A stretch of DNA of 32,784 bases from Saprospirales bacterium (GCA_002708985.1 PAPS01000008.1:21283-54066); one strand, 5' to 3'. Counted from the first letter of the stretch, positions 24,794 to 32,784 are shown. Translations and numbers: made by a program. Notes: generated from the letters alone by a model not told the origin.

Positions 24794-27700
24794 ATGAACT
24801 ACTCTTCCCCTAGGATTATCCTAACCCTTAGTTTCTCTCTTTTTGTGTATTGCGTCTCGGGTCAAACATTTCTTTTTCAAGAAAGCTTTGACGAAGCAAA
24901 TGGAAGCAATACCGGAGTTGACAATACAGCAAACAACGTAGCGTGGAGTTCTACCTGTCCTTCGTCCGAAAATGCTCAAGACTACTTTGATGTACGCAAC
25001 GGTAAACTTGAAGGTCGCGACACTAATGGAGAAGCCGTGTTTACTACGGACCCTATAGATATATCGGTAGCTCCCGAAGGAGTGGTCCTTCGAGCCACTT
25101 TTAGTGAATCAGGCGACATGGAAGAATGCACACCTGGATGTGAATTTACGTGCCTCGATTGGGTTCGTTTTGAGTGGCGAGTTGATGGAGGGCCATGGAC
25201 ACTTCACCCGTCTTCTGTAGCATGCACTAATGCTTCTGCTGGAAGCTCTTACATCCTCTTAGGAAATATGACACAAGCACAAGAGACTTTTACGTCTGAT
25301 TGTATCGTTGGAAATTCTTTAGAAATTCGCATTGCTGTGGCCAACTGGGCAGCTAGTGAATATTGGAGAATTGATGATGTGGAGGTGTATTCTGAGCAAA
25401 CTACAGGCCAAGACACTACCCTAAGTACATGTGATTCATCTTCCTTCTCTTTATTTTCAGTACTCGGATCAGACCCACTTCTCTCTAATAGCGGTGTTTG
25501 GTCTGGACCATCTAATCTAACAGATGGGTTTCTTGGAACCTTTACCCCTGGTGTAAATGCCAACGGTATTTACACCTATTCTCTTCCAACTAACCGCTGT
25601 TCATCCTCAACAGATGTAATAGTAAATAGCATTCTATTGATTGAGGATACTGTAAACGTAACTGGCTGCGACTCAGTGCAAAATGATGGTGTTTGGTATT
25701 CCAATGATACCACACTTATTGATTCGTTTACCGCAGTATCAGGTTGTGATAGCGTTTTGAGAACAATTATCACTATAAACCAAAGCTCTATAGATACAAT
25801 ATTTGTTACCACGTGTGACTTTTACATTTTTAACGGCGATACGTTATTTGTATCGGGCAACTACACATCTGCAAATATTCCCAGTTCAAGTGGATGCGAT
25901 AGCGTGGTGTATTTAGACTTAACTATTGCTAATTCAGTTCCTAATTGGAATAAACTTGGCCTGGATTTAGATGGTTTGTCAAATAATGACCAGTTTGGAT
26001 GGTCAACAAGTATTAATGAAGATGGCACAATTGTAGCGGCAGGAGCCCGTAATAATGACAACGGCGGTAATAATTCAGGACATGTGCGGATTTTTCAATG
26101 GAATGGGTCGTCATGGATACAATTAGGTACAGATATTAATGGAGAAAGTGCAATAGATCAATCTGGCTCTTCTGTAAGTCTATCTTCAGATGGATATAGA
26201 GTTGCCATAGGCGCAATAAACAATGATGGAGGAGGTAATAATGCGGGACATGCAAGGGTATATGAATTTGATGGAGTGTCTTGGGTTCAATTGGGGTCGG
26301 ATATCGATGGAGAGAGTGCATCAGATAATTCAGGATATGATGTCAGTTTAAGTGGTAATGGAAGTCGATTAGCAATTTCATCCCCTAAAGGAGATGCAAA
26401 CGGTTCAAGTTCTGGTGAAGTCAGAGTCTTTGAATATGATGGAGTTAATTGGGTTCAAATGGGTTCTAACCTCAACGGAGAGAGCGCTCAGGACGAATTT
26501 GGCACCTCCATTAGTCTTGATTATTTAGGCTCTAATATAGTTGTAGGAGCTCCATTTAACGATAATAACGGACTAAATACCGGTTATGTCAAAGTATATC
26601 AGTGGAATGGTATTTCATGGCTTCAAAGAGGTTCCGAAATCAATGGATCCTTGAACAATGATAATGCAGGATTTGATGTTGATATTAACCGAAATGGCAA
26701 TACAATTGCTTTAGGCATTCGGTTTAGTGATGTAAACGCAAGTAACGCCGGAGAGGTTAAAGTATATGATTGGGACGGGGTTTCTTGGGTGCAAAAAGGT
26801 AGTAGTTTATTAGGAGATGCTGCTAATGACTGGTACGGGCTTTCAGTAGCTATTTCTTCGGACGGAAATAGAATAGCTGCCTCTGCAATTTATAATGATA
26901 ACAACGGATCCAATTCAGGACATGTCAAAGCGTACGGTTGGGATGGCAATGCATGGGGCCAATTAGATATTAGTATAAACGGAGAAGGCACAAACGATCA
27001 ATCCGGTTATTCCATCGACTTAAGTGATAATGGATCAACTTTAGTAATTGGAGCTCCTTACAATGATGATAATGGTAATAATTCGGGCCATATTAGAGTG
27101 TACCAAGGAGGAGGTATTATATTAGAACCTACTAGGGACACAACTTACCAAGCAAGTTGCAACAACTATCAATGGGGGCAAAATGGATTAACTTATTCTA
27201 GTAGCGGTTTCTATAATGACACCTTACTAAATATTCTGGGCTGTGATAGCGCTATCCAAACACTAGGCCTAACCATTTATAATGATACAATTACAACAAA
27301 TACAATAATCGGATGTGATTCCATTCTTTTTGAAGGCGTCTACTTCTATTCCGATACAGTGTTATACGATACACTCAATACTACAGCAGGTTGCGACAGT
27401 GTCATCGTATCAGAAATAGAGTTTGGTGGCGCGGGTATTCCAACAGCTGTTTGTCAGCCAGTAACATCGGTTTATTTAGATAGCAATGGTGTAGCAACAT
27501 TGACCGCAATTTCAATTGATAATGGGTCCTATGATGACTGTAGTATAGATACTCTTTTATTGGACAGGGATTCGTTCTTTTGCGCTGATGTTACTCAATC
27601 ACCTCTAACGGTAACATTGACCGCAATAGATGGTGCTGGAAATAGCAATAGTTGCACCTCTCTTGTAAACGTTCTCGATACAATTCAACCTGTAGCAATT

Positions 27701-29737
27701 TGCAATGATATTACAGTCTACCTCGATTCCTTTGGACAAGCGAGTATAGGCCCAGGTGATATCGATGCAGGATCATACGGTAATTGTCTGCCGCTTTCTA
27801 CAGCCATTTCACAAAGTCTTTTTGATTGTACATCTAGTGTCGAAGCTGTAACCTTGACAGTAACTGATATACATCTCAATCAAAATACATGTATCGGGAA
27901 TGTTACTGTAATGGATACCATTGCACCCTTACTCACTTGTTTAGACACTAGTCTTTATCTGGATAGTGCGGGATTAAATTCCCAATCTCCAGAAACTTTT
28001 GTTCAAGCTATTAGTGATAATTGTGCGGATTCTCTAATAACCCTATCGTCCTCACAATTAATTTTTACATGCTCTGACATCGTTCAGCAGATTCCCCTAC
28101 CCCCATCACTAGCGCTATGGATTAACGAGATTCATTACGATAACGTGGGTACAGATCAGGATGAATTTATAGAAATTGCAGGAACAGCTAATACGGACTT
28201 AACAGGATACACTATTGTACTTTATAATGGAAGTAACGGCTCGGCCTACGACACACAAGTACTCAATGGAAGTCTTTCAGATGATGGTAATGGTTTTGGC
28301 TTTTTTGTTATCAATTATCCATCCAATGGAATCCAAAATGGTCCTGACGGTGTTGCCTTGATCGATCCTACAGGTGTTCCAGTAGATTATTTCGCCTATG
28401 AAGGAAGTTTTTTAGCAACAGACGGCCCATTAGCTGGTATCAATTTGCTTGAAATTAATGGAGAAGAATCTGGAGCCACCCCAATTGGGTTTAGCTTACA
28501 AAGAAATGGAACTGGTTCTCAAGGGCTTGATTTTGTCAGTGATACCGTAGGCCCTTCAACTCAGGGGTCTGCAAATATTGATCAGGTATTATTGAATTAT
28601 ACCCTTAATCCTATTTCAATTAACCTGATTGCAGAAGACTTAGCAGGCAATCAATCTACATGCTCAGTTGAAGTTACTGTGCTGGATACCTTGAATAGAA
28701 ATGAGGTTCGGACGTTGGAAAGTTGTGGTTCCATTTTGTACAATGGAATGACTTACTCTTCGGATACCATTTTATTTGACACCATTCAATCGACAAATGG
28801 ATGTGACAGTACAATAACAACCATATTAAATGTTCTTGAAATAATTAATACAAGCCTTGCTCCTATTTCGTCTTGTCCTCCGTATTTATGGCAAGGCCAA
28901 ACGATTACCCAAAGTGGATCGTATACGGATACGCTTCTTTCCAATAACGGATGTGACAGTATTTTATCTATTGACGTTACTATTATTGAACCGCCAACGG
29001 TATCCATTAATATTGATAGCCCCATTAGTTGTGTTGGTGATAATGATGCCGAAATTTCAGCAAATATAATCGGAGGTGTACCCCCATATTTAGCAGATTG
29101 GTCCATTGATGGGTCGGGTGATTTTGATGATGGAATTATTCAAGTCAATGTTGGCGAAGGAACGTATTCTGTCCAAATTGAAGATGCCACAGGCTGCAGA
29201 TCTAGTACTGTATCAATTGATTTGCTAGAACCTGAATTAATCACGGTTTTCTCAACATCTTTCCCAGAGTTAGAGGGTAGTTCAATTGACATCACGATTA
29301 TAGGTGGAAGTCCTCCATTTACCTTTGATTGGAATAATGATGGTATTGGAGACAATGACGACCCGGAAGATTTGGTACTTGCCTCTCCTAATAATTACTC
29401 TGTAACAGTTACTGATGCTAACGGATGTACTGCATTATTTACAGATAGTATCGTCCTAGGAGGCTATCCAACGTCAATTATATATGTTGATGGGCTTGAG
29501 GTCTCTCTCTTTCCTAACCCTACAAATGGTATGGTCAATGTTTTATACCAGCCAGTAAATAACGAAATTATGCTATTGGAAATTTTAGATGTTCAAGGAA
29601 GACTGATACAGTCCAAGCGATTGTATGACGGCGGAATGATTCAATTTAATCTAAGTCACTTACCAGACGGAACCTATTTCGCTAGATTTAGCCAACAACA
29701 CTTTGTTAAAGAGGTTAGTATTATAAAAGCGGAATAA
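24794..29737 (+). CDS. Giant multidomain T9SS surface protein with seven-repeat beta-propeller
   Basis: 1647 residues from the ATG at 24794; a TTG at 24770 in frame is less likely. Signal peptide ends at VSGQ (about 20-24). Domains in order: a MAM/jelly-roll-like N-terminal region (about 25-205, ending WRIDDVEVYSE); Cys-rich spacer repeats containing GCDS (about 285-380); seven repeats of about 56 residues (about 382-774), each with W.Q.G...NGE, then G.S..LS.DG....IGAP and NDNNGNNSGHVRVY; more GCDS repeats (to about 880); a run of HYR/Ig-like modules (about 880-1100); a lamin-tail-like domain beginning LWINEIHYDN (about 1108-1280); further GCDS repeats; two SprB-like repeats (about 1398-1557); and a T9SS type A sorting domain starting VSLFPNPTNG. 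It is secreted by T9SS and held on the surface or released. The likely role is adhesion. It is followed by a terminator. Confidence 0.9.
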   Translation: MNYSSPRIILTLSFSLFVYCVSGQTFLFQESFDEANGSNTGVDNTANNVAWSSTCPSSENAQDYFDVRNGKLEGRDTNGEAVFTTDPIDISVAPEGVVLRATFSESGDMEECTPGCEFTCLDWVRFEWRVDGGPWTLHPSSVACTNASAGSSYILLGNMTQAQETFTSDCIVGNSLEIRIAVANWAASEYWRIDDVEVYSEQTTGQDTTLSTCDSSSFSLFSVLGSDPLLSNSGVWSGPSNLTDGFLGTFTPGVNANGIYTYSLPTNRCSSSTDVIVNSILLIEDTVNVTGCDSVQNDGVWYSNDTTLIDSFTAVSGCDSVLRTIITINQSSIDTIFVTTCDFYIFNGDTLFVSGNYTSANIPSSSGCDSVVYLDLTIANSVPNWNKLGLDLDGLSNNDQFGWSTSINEDGTIVAAGARNNDNGGNNSGHVRIFQWNGSSWIQLGTDINGESAIDQSGSSVSLSSDGYRVAIGAINNDGGGNNAGHARVYEFDGVSWVQLGSDIDGESASDNSGYDVSLSGNGSRLAISSPKGDANGSSSGEVRVFEYDGVNWVQMGSNLNGESAQDEFGTSISLDYLGSNIVVGAPFNDNNGLNTGYVKVYQWNGISWLQRGSEINGSLNNDNAGFDVDINRNGNTIALGIRFSDVNASNAGEVKVYDWDGVSWVQKGSSLLGDAANDWYGLSVAISSDGNRIAASAIYNDNNGSNSGHVKAYGWDGNAWGQLDISINGEGTNDQSGYSIDLSDNGSTLVIGAPYNDDNGNNSGHIRVYQGGGIILEPTRDTTYQASCNNYQWGQNGLTYSSSGFYNDTLLNILGCDSAIQTLGLTIYNDTITTNTIIGCDSILFEGVYFYSDTVLYDTLNTTAGCDSVIVSEIEFGGAGIPTAVCQPVTSVYLDSNGVATLTAISIDNGSYDDCSIDTLLLDRDSFFCADVTQSPLTVTLTAIDGAGNSNSCTSLVNVLDTIQPVAICNDITVYLDSFGQASIGPGDIDAGSYGNCLPLSTAISQSLFDCTSSVEAVTLTVTDIHLNQNTCIGNVTVMDTIAPLLTCLDTSLYLDSAGLNSQSPETFVQAISDNCADSLITLSSSQLIFTCSDIVQQIPLPPSLALWINEIHYDNVGTDQDEFIEIAGTANTDLTGYTIVLYNGSNGSAYDTQVLNGSLSDDGNGFGFFVINYPSNGIQNGPDGVALIDPTGVPVDYFAYEGSFLATDGPLAGINLLEINGEESGATPIGFSLQRNGTGSQGLDFVSDTVGPSTQGSANIDQVLLNYTLNPISINLIAEDLAGNQSTCSVEVTVLDTLNRNEVRTLESCGSILYNGMTYSSDTILFDTIQSTNGCDSTITTILNVLEIINTSLAPISSCPPYLWQGQTITQSGSYTDTLLSNNGCDSILSIDVTIIEPPTVSINIDSPISCVGDNDAEISANIIGGVPPYLADWSIDGSGDFDDGIIQVNVGEGTYSVQIEDATGCRSSTVSIDLLEPELITVFSTSFPELEGSSIDITIIGGSPPFTFDWNNDGIGDNDDPEDLVLASPNNYSVTVTDANGCTALFTDSIVLGGYPTSIIYVDGLEVSLFPNPTNGMVNVLYQPVNNEIMLLEILDVQGRLIQSKRLYDGGMIQFNLSHLPDGTYFARFSQQHFVKEVSIIKAE
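25939..27114 (+). repeat. Seven tandem protein repeats of 56 codons (propeller blades)
   Basis: Within 24794-29737, seven consecutive units of about 168 bases encode similar 56-residue repeats. Each begins with W plus Gln or Lys near a G.DI.GE-like turn (for example SWVQLGSDIDGES), has a VSLS.DG-type strand, an IGAP.NDDNG loop rich in Asn and Asp, and ends HVRVYEFDGV-like. The DNA copies have diverged at third positions, so the array is old rather than a recent slippage product. Seven blades would close a beta-propeller of the integrin-alpha/FG-GAP kind. Confidence 0.8.
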
Positions 29738-29761
29738 TTGTTAAAGCTTTCAATTCCAGTA

Positions 29762-29797
29762 AAAGACGCATCTCCATTGGATTTGCGTCTTTTTTTT
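29762..29797 (+). terminator. Intrinsic terminator after the giant surface protein
   Basis: AAAGACGCA (29762-29770) pairs with TGCGTCTTT (29784-29792), a perfect 9-bp stem. The loop contains an inner TCC/GGA pairing, and an uninterrupted T-run reaches 29797. It begins 25 bases after the stop codon. Read on the minus strand the same hairpin is followed by TTTT, so it could work in both directions. Confidence 0.85.
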
Positions 29798-29820
29798 GTT
29801 TAAATCCTTAAAGGGGTTAC

Positions 29821-29912
29821 AACGCACTGTGAGGTCCTGCAGGTAGTAAGAATAAGGCCCACATTTCACCCCGCCCTACAGGCAAAATACATTCTTCAAA
29901 AAGTGTGCCGCT
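29821..29912 (-). ncRNA. Possible structured small RNA, family unknown
   Basis: The 223 bases between the terminator (29797) and the stop of the methyltransferase gene (30021) contain no gene, yet this block is richer in G and C than its surroundings. Read on the minus strand, AGCGGCAC (29905-29912) pairs with GTGCGTT (29821-29827) through 7 bp with one bulged G. Inside it, CCTGTAGG (29875-29882) pairs with CCTGCAGG (29836-29843) through 8 bp. Each stem includes G-U pairs that would be A-C mismatches on plus, which favours a minus-strand transcript. The outer stem, large asymmetric bubble and inner stem recall 6S-type RNAs in outline only. No promoter was recognised. Downstream on minus lies the bidirectional terminator. 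Confidence 0.22.
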
Positions 29913-30020
29913 GAATAAACTATTATCCGATTATGTCAAGCGCTGGTACAGGAATTCCCAACTACTATTCAGTAATTCGTGCTAAAGCATCCAGTCTAGA
30001 ACAATTAATACTTACTTGGC

Positions 30021-30608
30021 CTATTTCTTACCGAGCATAAAAACTTCCCTTCCCTTTCGAGGGTCTACAGAAAGCGGGGTTTCATCGATGACCAACTCCT
30101 TAAATACTCCTCGGAAAAGATCGATGTATTTATCAATACTTCCACCAAAAGGAGGTCCTTCTCCATCAAATTGCACGTTAAACAACAGAGCTGCCCATTT
30201 CCCATCCTTTGCAAGTAGATTATCAATAGCAAGAACATATTGTTCACGTAACGAAGGGTCAATCGCGCAGAAAAAAGTTTGCTCTACAATCATATCATAA
30301 TGACCTATATGCTTGAAAAAATCGCCTACGTGACAATGTGCCTTTGGAAAAGTTGGCAACCTTTGCTGAAAGGATTCAATCGCTGAGATTGACCAATCCA
30401 ATATATGAACGTCCTGAAATCCAATGCGGTGAAGATACTCCACCTCATGTCCTAAACCAGCTCCTGGAACTAAAATCCGTTTTCCTTTATCACTCGCTGT
30501 GAAGTCTTTAAAAAATGCCTTCCATTGAGGAACTACATCGCCAACGTCCCATCCAGTATTCTTGTCAACATAACGTTGTTCCCAATATTTTGCTGAAAGC
30601 TGAGTCAT
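30021..30608 (-). CDS. Thiopurine S-methyltransferase-like SAM-dependent methyltransferase
   Basis: 195 residues, cytoplasmic. WEQRYVDKNTGWDVGDVVPQW at about 9-29 is the typical TPMT-family opening, ILVPGAGLGHEVEYL at about 45-59 the SAM-binding glycine motif, and VHILDWS the acidic residue after strand 2. DMIVEQTFFCAIDP at about 105-118 and GPPFGG later are family features. It methylates a thiol, selenol or similar soft nucleophile in related proteins; the physiological substrate here is unknown. It is a single gene on minus. The next gene starts on plus after 56 bases, so the promoters overlap or lie side by side. Confidence 0.9.
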   Translation of the reverse strand: MTQLSAKYWEQRYVDKNTGWDVGDVVPQWKAFFKDFTASDKGKRILVPGAGLGHEVEYLHRIGFQDVHILDWSISAIESFQQRLPTFPKAHCHVGDFFKHIGHYDMIVEQTFFCAIDPSLREQYVLAIDNLLAKDGKWAALLFNVQFDGEGPPFGGSIDKYIDLFRGVFKELVIDETPLSVDPRKGREVFMLGKK

Positions 30609-30664
30609 AGAGAATAGAGCTTTATAGATTTACGTTAATCAAGGGTACAAAACTAATTGAAACT

Positions 30665-31600
30665 ATGGCTAAAAAAGATAATAACATTCCATTGCTTCTC
30701 CTCGTCCTTCTTTTACTGGGTACAACAGTAGGTGCCTCCTACATGTGGTATACTGAGAGGGAATCGCGCCAAGATTGTAAAGAGACGGTGACAAGCAACG
30801 AAGAAGATATCGATGCATTGCTTTTTGAATTAACTTCCCTGGATGTTGCCTATGACAGCGTAGAATACCTTGCAACGGCCCTTGGTATTGATAACAGGGC
30901 GATGGGCGGAAGCATTGATTCCTTAAAGACTGAACTTATGGTCGCCATCCAGAAAGGACAAATTGATGAACAGACAATTAACGCGCTTCAGCGAAAGGTC
31001 AATAATCTGGTGATTCAAAATCAGACGCTTACCCAAGAAGTCACGAGGGTTCTAGCGGAGAAAGATAGTGTTGAGCTCGCCAACATCAGTCTCCGAGAAC
31101 AAAATCTGCGAATCACAGCAGAGTATGCTACACTCGAAACAGATTATAATATTCAGCAATCTGAAATGGAAGACCTAAACACTGAATACAGCAATCTTGA
31201 AACGAAGTTTACCGAGGTTAATCGCATGAAGGCACAAGACCTATCGCTCTCCTTCCTCAATAAAAGAAGAAAGGCAACGAAGAGACCCAAGTTTGTAGAT
31301 TTTTTTAACGTATCGTTTAAAACTGGTGAAAACGATTTTCGACGTGGAGAAACATTGGATTACTACATTGTAATTCTTGAAAAGAATAGTAACCGAGTAA
31401 TCCAATCGGTATCCTCAGGAACGACCATTATGAATGGAGGAAATACCGTGAACTACACCGCAAAGATTTCTCTACGTTATGATGGAAGCAACAAACCCAT
31501 CACGGTTGACATTCCAGTTGATAGTAAGGTTGGTGGCACCTATGAAGTAAGAGTATATGTCGATAATACGATGGTCGCTAGAAGTTCATCGCCGATTTAA
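30665..31600 (+). CDS. Membrane-anchored coiled-coil protein, first of a tandem pair
   Basis: 311 residues. A short cytoplasmic tail (MAKKDNN) is followed by one membrane helix (about 9-28, LLLLVLLLLGTTVGASYMWY). An extended coiled coil follows (about 40-195), with heptad patterns such as IDSLKTELMVAIQKGQID and NNLVIQNQTLTQEVTRVL. A C-terminal beta-rich domain (about 200-311) contains FFNVSFKTGENDFRRGETL and LDYYIVILEKNSNRVIQSV. The topology predicts a periplasmic rod ending in a globular head. I do not recognise the family; the layout recalls periplasmic proteins that bridge membrane and cell wall. Its neighbour 31738-32673 is a full-length paralogue of exactly the same length. Confidence 0.75.
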   Translation: MAKKDNNIPLLLLVLLLLGTTVGASYMWYTERESRQDCKETVTSNEEDIDALLFELTSLDVAYDSVEYLATALGIDNRAMGGSIDSLKTELMVAIQKGQIDEQTINALQRKVNNLVIQNQTLTQEVTRVLAEKDSVELANISLREQNLRITAEYATLETDYNIQQSEMEDLNTEYSNLETKFTEVNRMKAQDLSLSFLNKRRKATKRPKFVDFFNVSFKTGENDFRRGETLDYYIVILEKNSNRVIQSVSSGTTIMNGGNTVNYTAKISLRYDGSNKPITVDIPVDSKVGGTYEVRVYVDNTMVARSSSPI

Positions 31601-31737
31601 TGGGCTTAACTATTCTTTGTACAACTAAGGAAAAAACTACGCTTTCTTGGCAATGTTAAAAATGTCCTTAATCTAGGAAGAGTACTATTTTCTGATTAGT
31701 TTAACGTCAAGTACAAATCCCATAAATAATTAAAATC

Positions 31738-32673
31738 ATGGATGCCAAGACTAAAAAATCAATCCACCTTGCCCTAACTCTTTTCTTACTTGGCATAAGC
31801 ATTATTGCTTCCTATATGTGGATTTTTAATCAGGAGGCTAAGGGAGAATGTAATGAGGAAGTGCAGGAGGTATCCGAAGAAAGAGATACGATTCTGTCTG
31901 AATTTGCAGATTTAGAAAATGAATTTGATAGCATCAGTGCAGAAGCTTACAAAAGCGGTATTGAGATTGACGAGTTAACAAGTCTTAGAGATTCGTTGAG
32001 GCACGAGCTAGCTATGGCCATCGAACAAAATAGGGATGATGAAAAAACCATAAAAGGGATACGTCAAGAAATGGCCGCGCTTCAAAATCGATATTTGGCC
32101 ATCGAAGATTCTGTAAATGTGCTAAAAGCTAAGATCAAAGAACAAGAAGGTATTATCACAACGCAAGGGACTACTATTGAAGGTCAACAAACGATCATCG
32201 ATACGCAGGGTGAGATAATCACAATTGCCGCTGATGAATTAGCAAAAGAAAAATTGGAAAATGAAGAATTGCGAGAAGAAAATGAACGAGCACAAATGCT
32301 TCAGATTCAGTCAGCAGGTCTTCGTTTTCTCAACAAGAATGGAAAAGAAATAACAGGGTTCAAGGCGACGAAGTATGTTCAGGTTTCCTTTGAAGTCAGC
32401 GGAAATGCTATGCGACCGAAAGGTAACGTAACCTACTATATAGTGCTCAAAAATGCGCAACGTAATCCGATCAAGTATGTAGGTTCTATCAGGTGTTGCG
32501 GAGGAAAAACATTTTACTACAGCACAAGAGAAACTGAATACTTTAATGGCGTAAAGCAAACGATCACAGTAACTATACCGTACGAAGCATTACAAGGAGA
32601 AAAACTATACGCTGAGATTTTGATTAGTGAGGATAATCAATCATTTATTACAGGAAGATATAAAGCACCGTAG
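31738..32673 (+). CDS. Membrane-anchored coiled-coil protein, second of a tandem pair
   Basis: 311 residues. Membrane helix about 11-29 (LALTLFLLGISIIASYMWIF), coiled coil about 35-190, and beta domain about 192-311 (GLRFLNKNGKEITGFKATKY, VTYYIVLKNAQRNPIKYVGS). It aligns with the upstream copy throughout: ASYMW in both, DSLRHELAMAIEQNRDDEKT against DSLKTELMVAIQKGQIDEQT, and FLNK at the start of both heads. A short iterated segment (GTTIEGQQTIIDTQGEIITI) in the rod repeats a TQG or GQQ unit and is not seen in copy 1. Cys residues in the head (RCCGG) are absent from copy 1. 137 bases separate the genes, enough for a separate promoter. Function unknown. Confidence 0.75.
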   Translation: MDAKTKKSIHLALTLFLLGISIIASYMWIFNQEAKGECNEEVQEVSEERDTILSEFADLENEFDSISAEAYKSGIEIDELTSLRDSLRHELAMAIEQNRDDEKTIKGIRQEMAALQNRYLAIEDSVNVLKAKIKEQEGIITTQGTTIEGQQTIIDTQGEIITIAADELAKEKLENEELREENERAQMLQIQSAGLRFLNKNGKEITGFKATKYVQVSFEVSGNAMRPKGNVTYYIVLKNAQRNPIKYVGSIRCCGGKTFYYSTRETEYFNGVKQTITVTIPYEALQGEKLYAEILISEDNQSFITGRYKAP

Positions 32674-32674
32674 C

Positions 32675-32784
32675 TTATATTTTACCATTATTGTAGGTCT
32701 CTATGGTCTTTTGAATCGCTAGACTAGGATGAGTGTAGTCCGCCTGAAATCCGGCACTGATAAGTTTCGTGTTGTCTGATTCTG
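32675..32784 (-). CDS. C-terminal end of a probable SDR/NAD-dependent epimerase, 5' part outside window
   Basis: On the minus strand a frame enters from the window edge and runs 35 residues to a TAA at 32675-32677. It ends DNTKLISAGFQADYTHPSLA followed by IQKTIETYNNGKI. The pattern K-L-x-x-A/W-G-F-x-x-x-Y-x-x-x-x-x-A-I-x-x-T-I-x-x-Y is the usual closing helix of extended SDR/epimerase proteins, so that family is the best guess, but only the tail is visible. It converges with the coiled-coil gene 31738-32673, whose stop ends one base before this one. Confidence 0.45.
   Translation of the reverse strand, partial: ESDNTKLISAGFQADYTHPSLAIQKTIETYNNGKI

Noticed and set aside
25939-27114. Recombination or phase-variation array
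   Set aside because: The seven repeat units differ at many silent and amino-acid positions, so there are no long identical tracts that would promote slippage or recombination.
29934-29939. TTGACA on the minus strand as a sigma-70 -35 box for the candidate small RNA
   Set aside because: Bacteroidota primary promoters use TTTG and TAnnTTTG. No TAnnTTTG lies at the right distance, so the match is probably chance.
29844-29993. 49-codon plus-strand frame in the spacer (GPAGSKNKAHIS...)
   Set aside because: It directly follows a stop, has no start codon near its beginning, no signal or motif, and overlaps the putative RNA stems.
31601-31737. Inverted TTTGTAC / GTACAAA arms in the spacer between the coiled-coil genes
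   Set aside because: The arms are only 7 bases long and about 90 bases apart in AT-rich DNA. The match is expected by chance and has no terminator or operator context.

Overview
The window looks like chromosomal DNA of a Bacteroidota bacterium, most likely a marine member of the Flavobacteriales. The base composition is AT-rich. Two secreted proteins end in type IX secretion (T9SS) C-terminal sorting domains. An ExbB-ExbD-TonB-like set sits next to folC, gyrA is followed by a TPR lipoprotein-like/periplasmic gene, and Shine-Dalgarno sequences are mostly absent. No tRNA, rRNA, CRISPR array, insertion sequence or phage gene was seen.

Layout. (1) 1-4371, minus strand: a probable operon exbB > exbD > TonB-like > two small secreted paralogues > folC (cut by the window start). 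(2) 4633-7612, minus strand: a three-gene operon of an MbnP-like secreted protein, an MbnH/MauG-like di-haem cytochrome c peroxidase and a YHYH-domain T9SS cargo, probably a copper-protein maturation system. (3) 7709-11651, plus strand: gyrA, then a periplasmic TPR protein closed by a strong intrinsic terminator. (4) 11777-12223: a small four-helix membrane protein, divergent from the next block. (5) 12332-24722: a surface-polysaccharide locus. It holds an MBOAT O-acyltransferase with its SGNH partner, a TerC protein, an ABC-2 permease and ATPase, two tandem sulfotransferases, two convergent tandem GT2 glycosyltransferases, and then a GT2, an FAD-dependent oxidoreductase/mutase-like protein and a GT-C membrane glycosyltransferase. 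(6) 24794-29737: a giant multidomain T9SS surface protein with a seven-repeat beta-propeller, then an intrinsic terminator and a possible small RNA. (7) 30021-32784: a TPMT-like methyltransferase, two paralogous membrane-anchored coiled-coil proteins, and the 3' end of a probable SDR/epimerase gene.

How it fits together. Region 5 reads as one pathway. GT2 and GT-C enzymes build a glycan, the ABC transporter exports it, the sulfotransferases add sulfate in the cytoplasm, and the MBOAT/SGNH pair acylates it at the envelope. Region 2 reads as a redox maturation set: the di-haem enzyme would oxidise tryptophan in its MbnP-like partner to make a copper site. A recurring theme is local duplication: four neighbouring paralogue pairs occur in 33 kb (small secreted proteins, sulfotransferases, GT2s, coiled-coil proteins).

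The observations most worth following are the TonB-like protein carrying what looks like a carbohydrate-binding-type beta-sandwich in its periplasmic part, the MbnP/MbnH/YHYH operon, the sulfotransferase pair tied to an ABC exporter, the membrane coiled-coil pair, and an unassigned structured block at 29821-29912. All calls come from reading the sequence and from knowledge of families; no database search was run.
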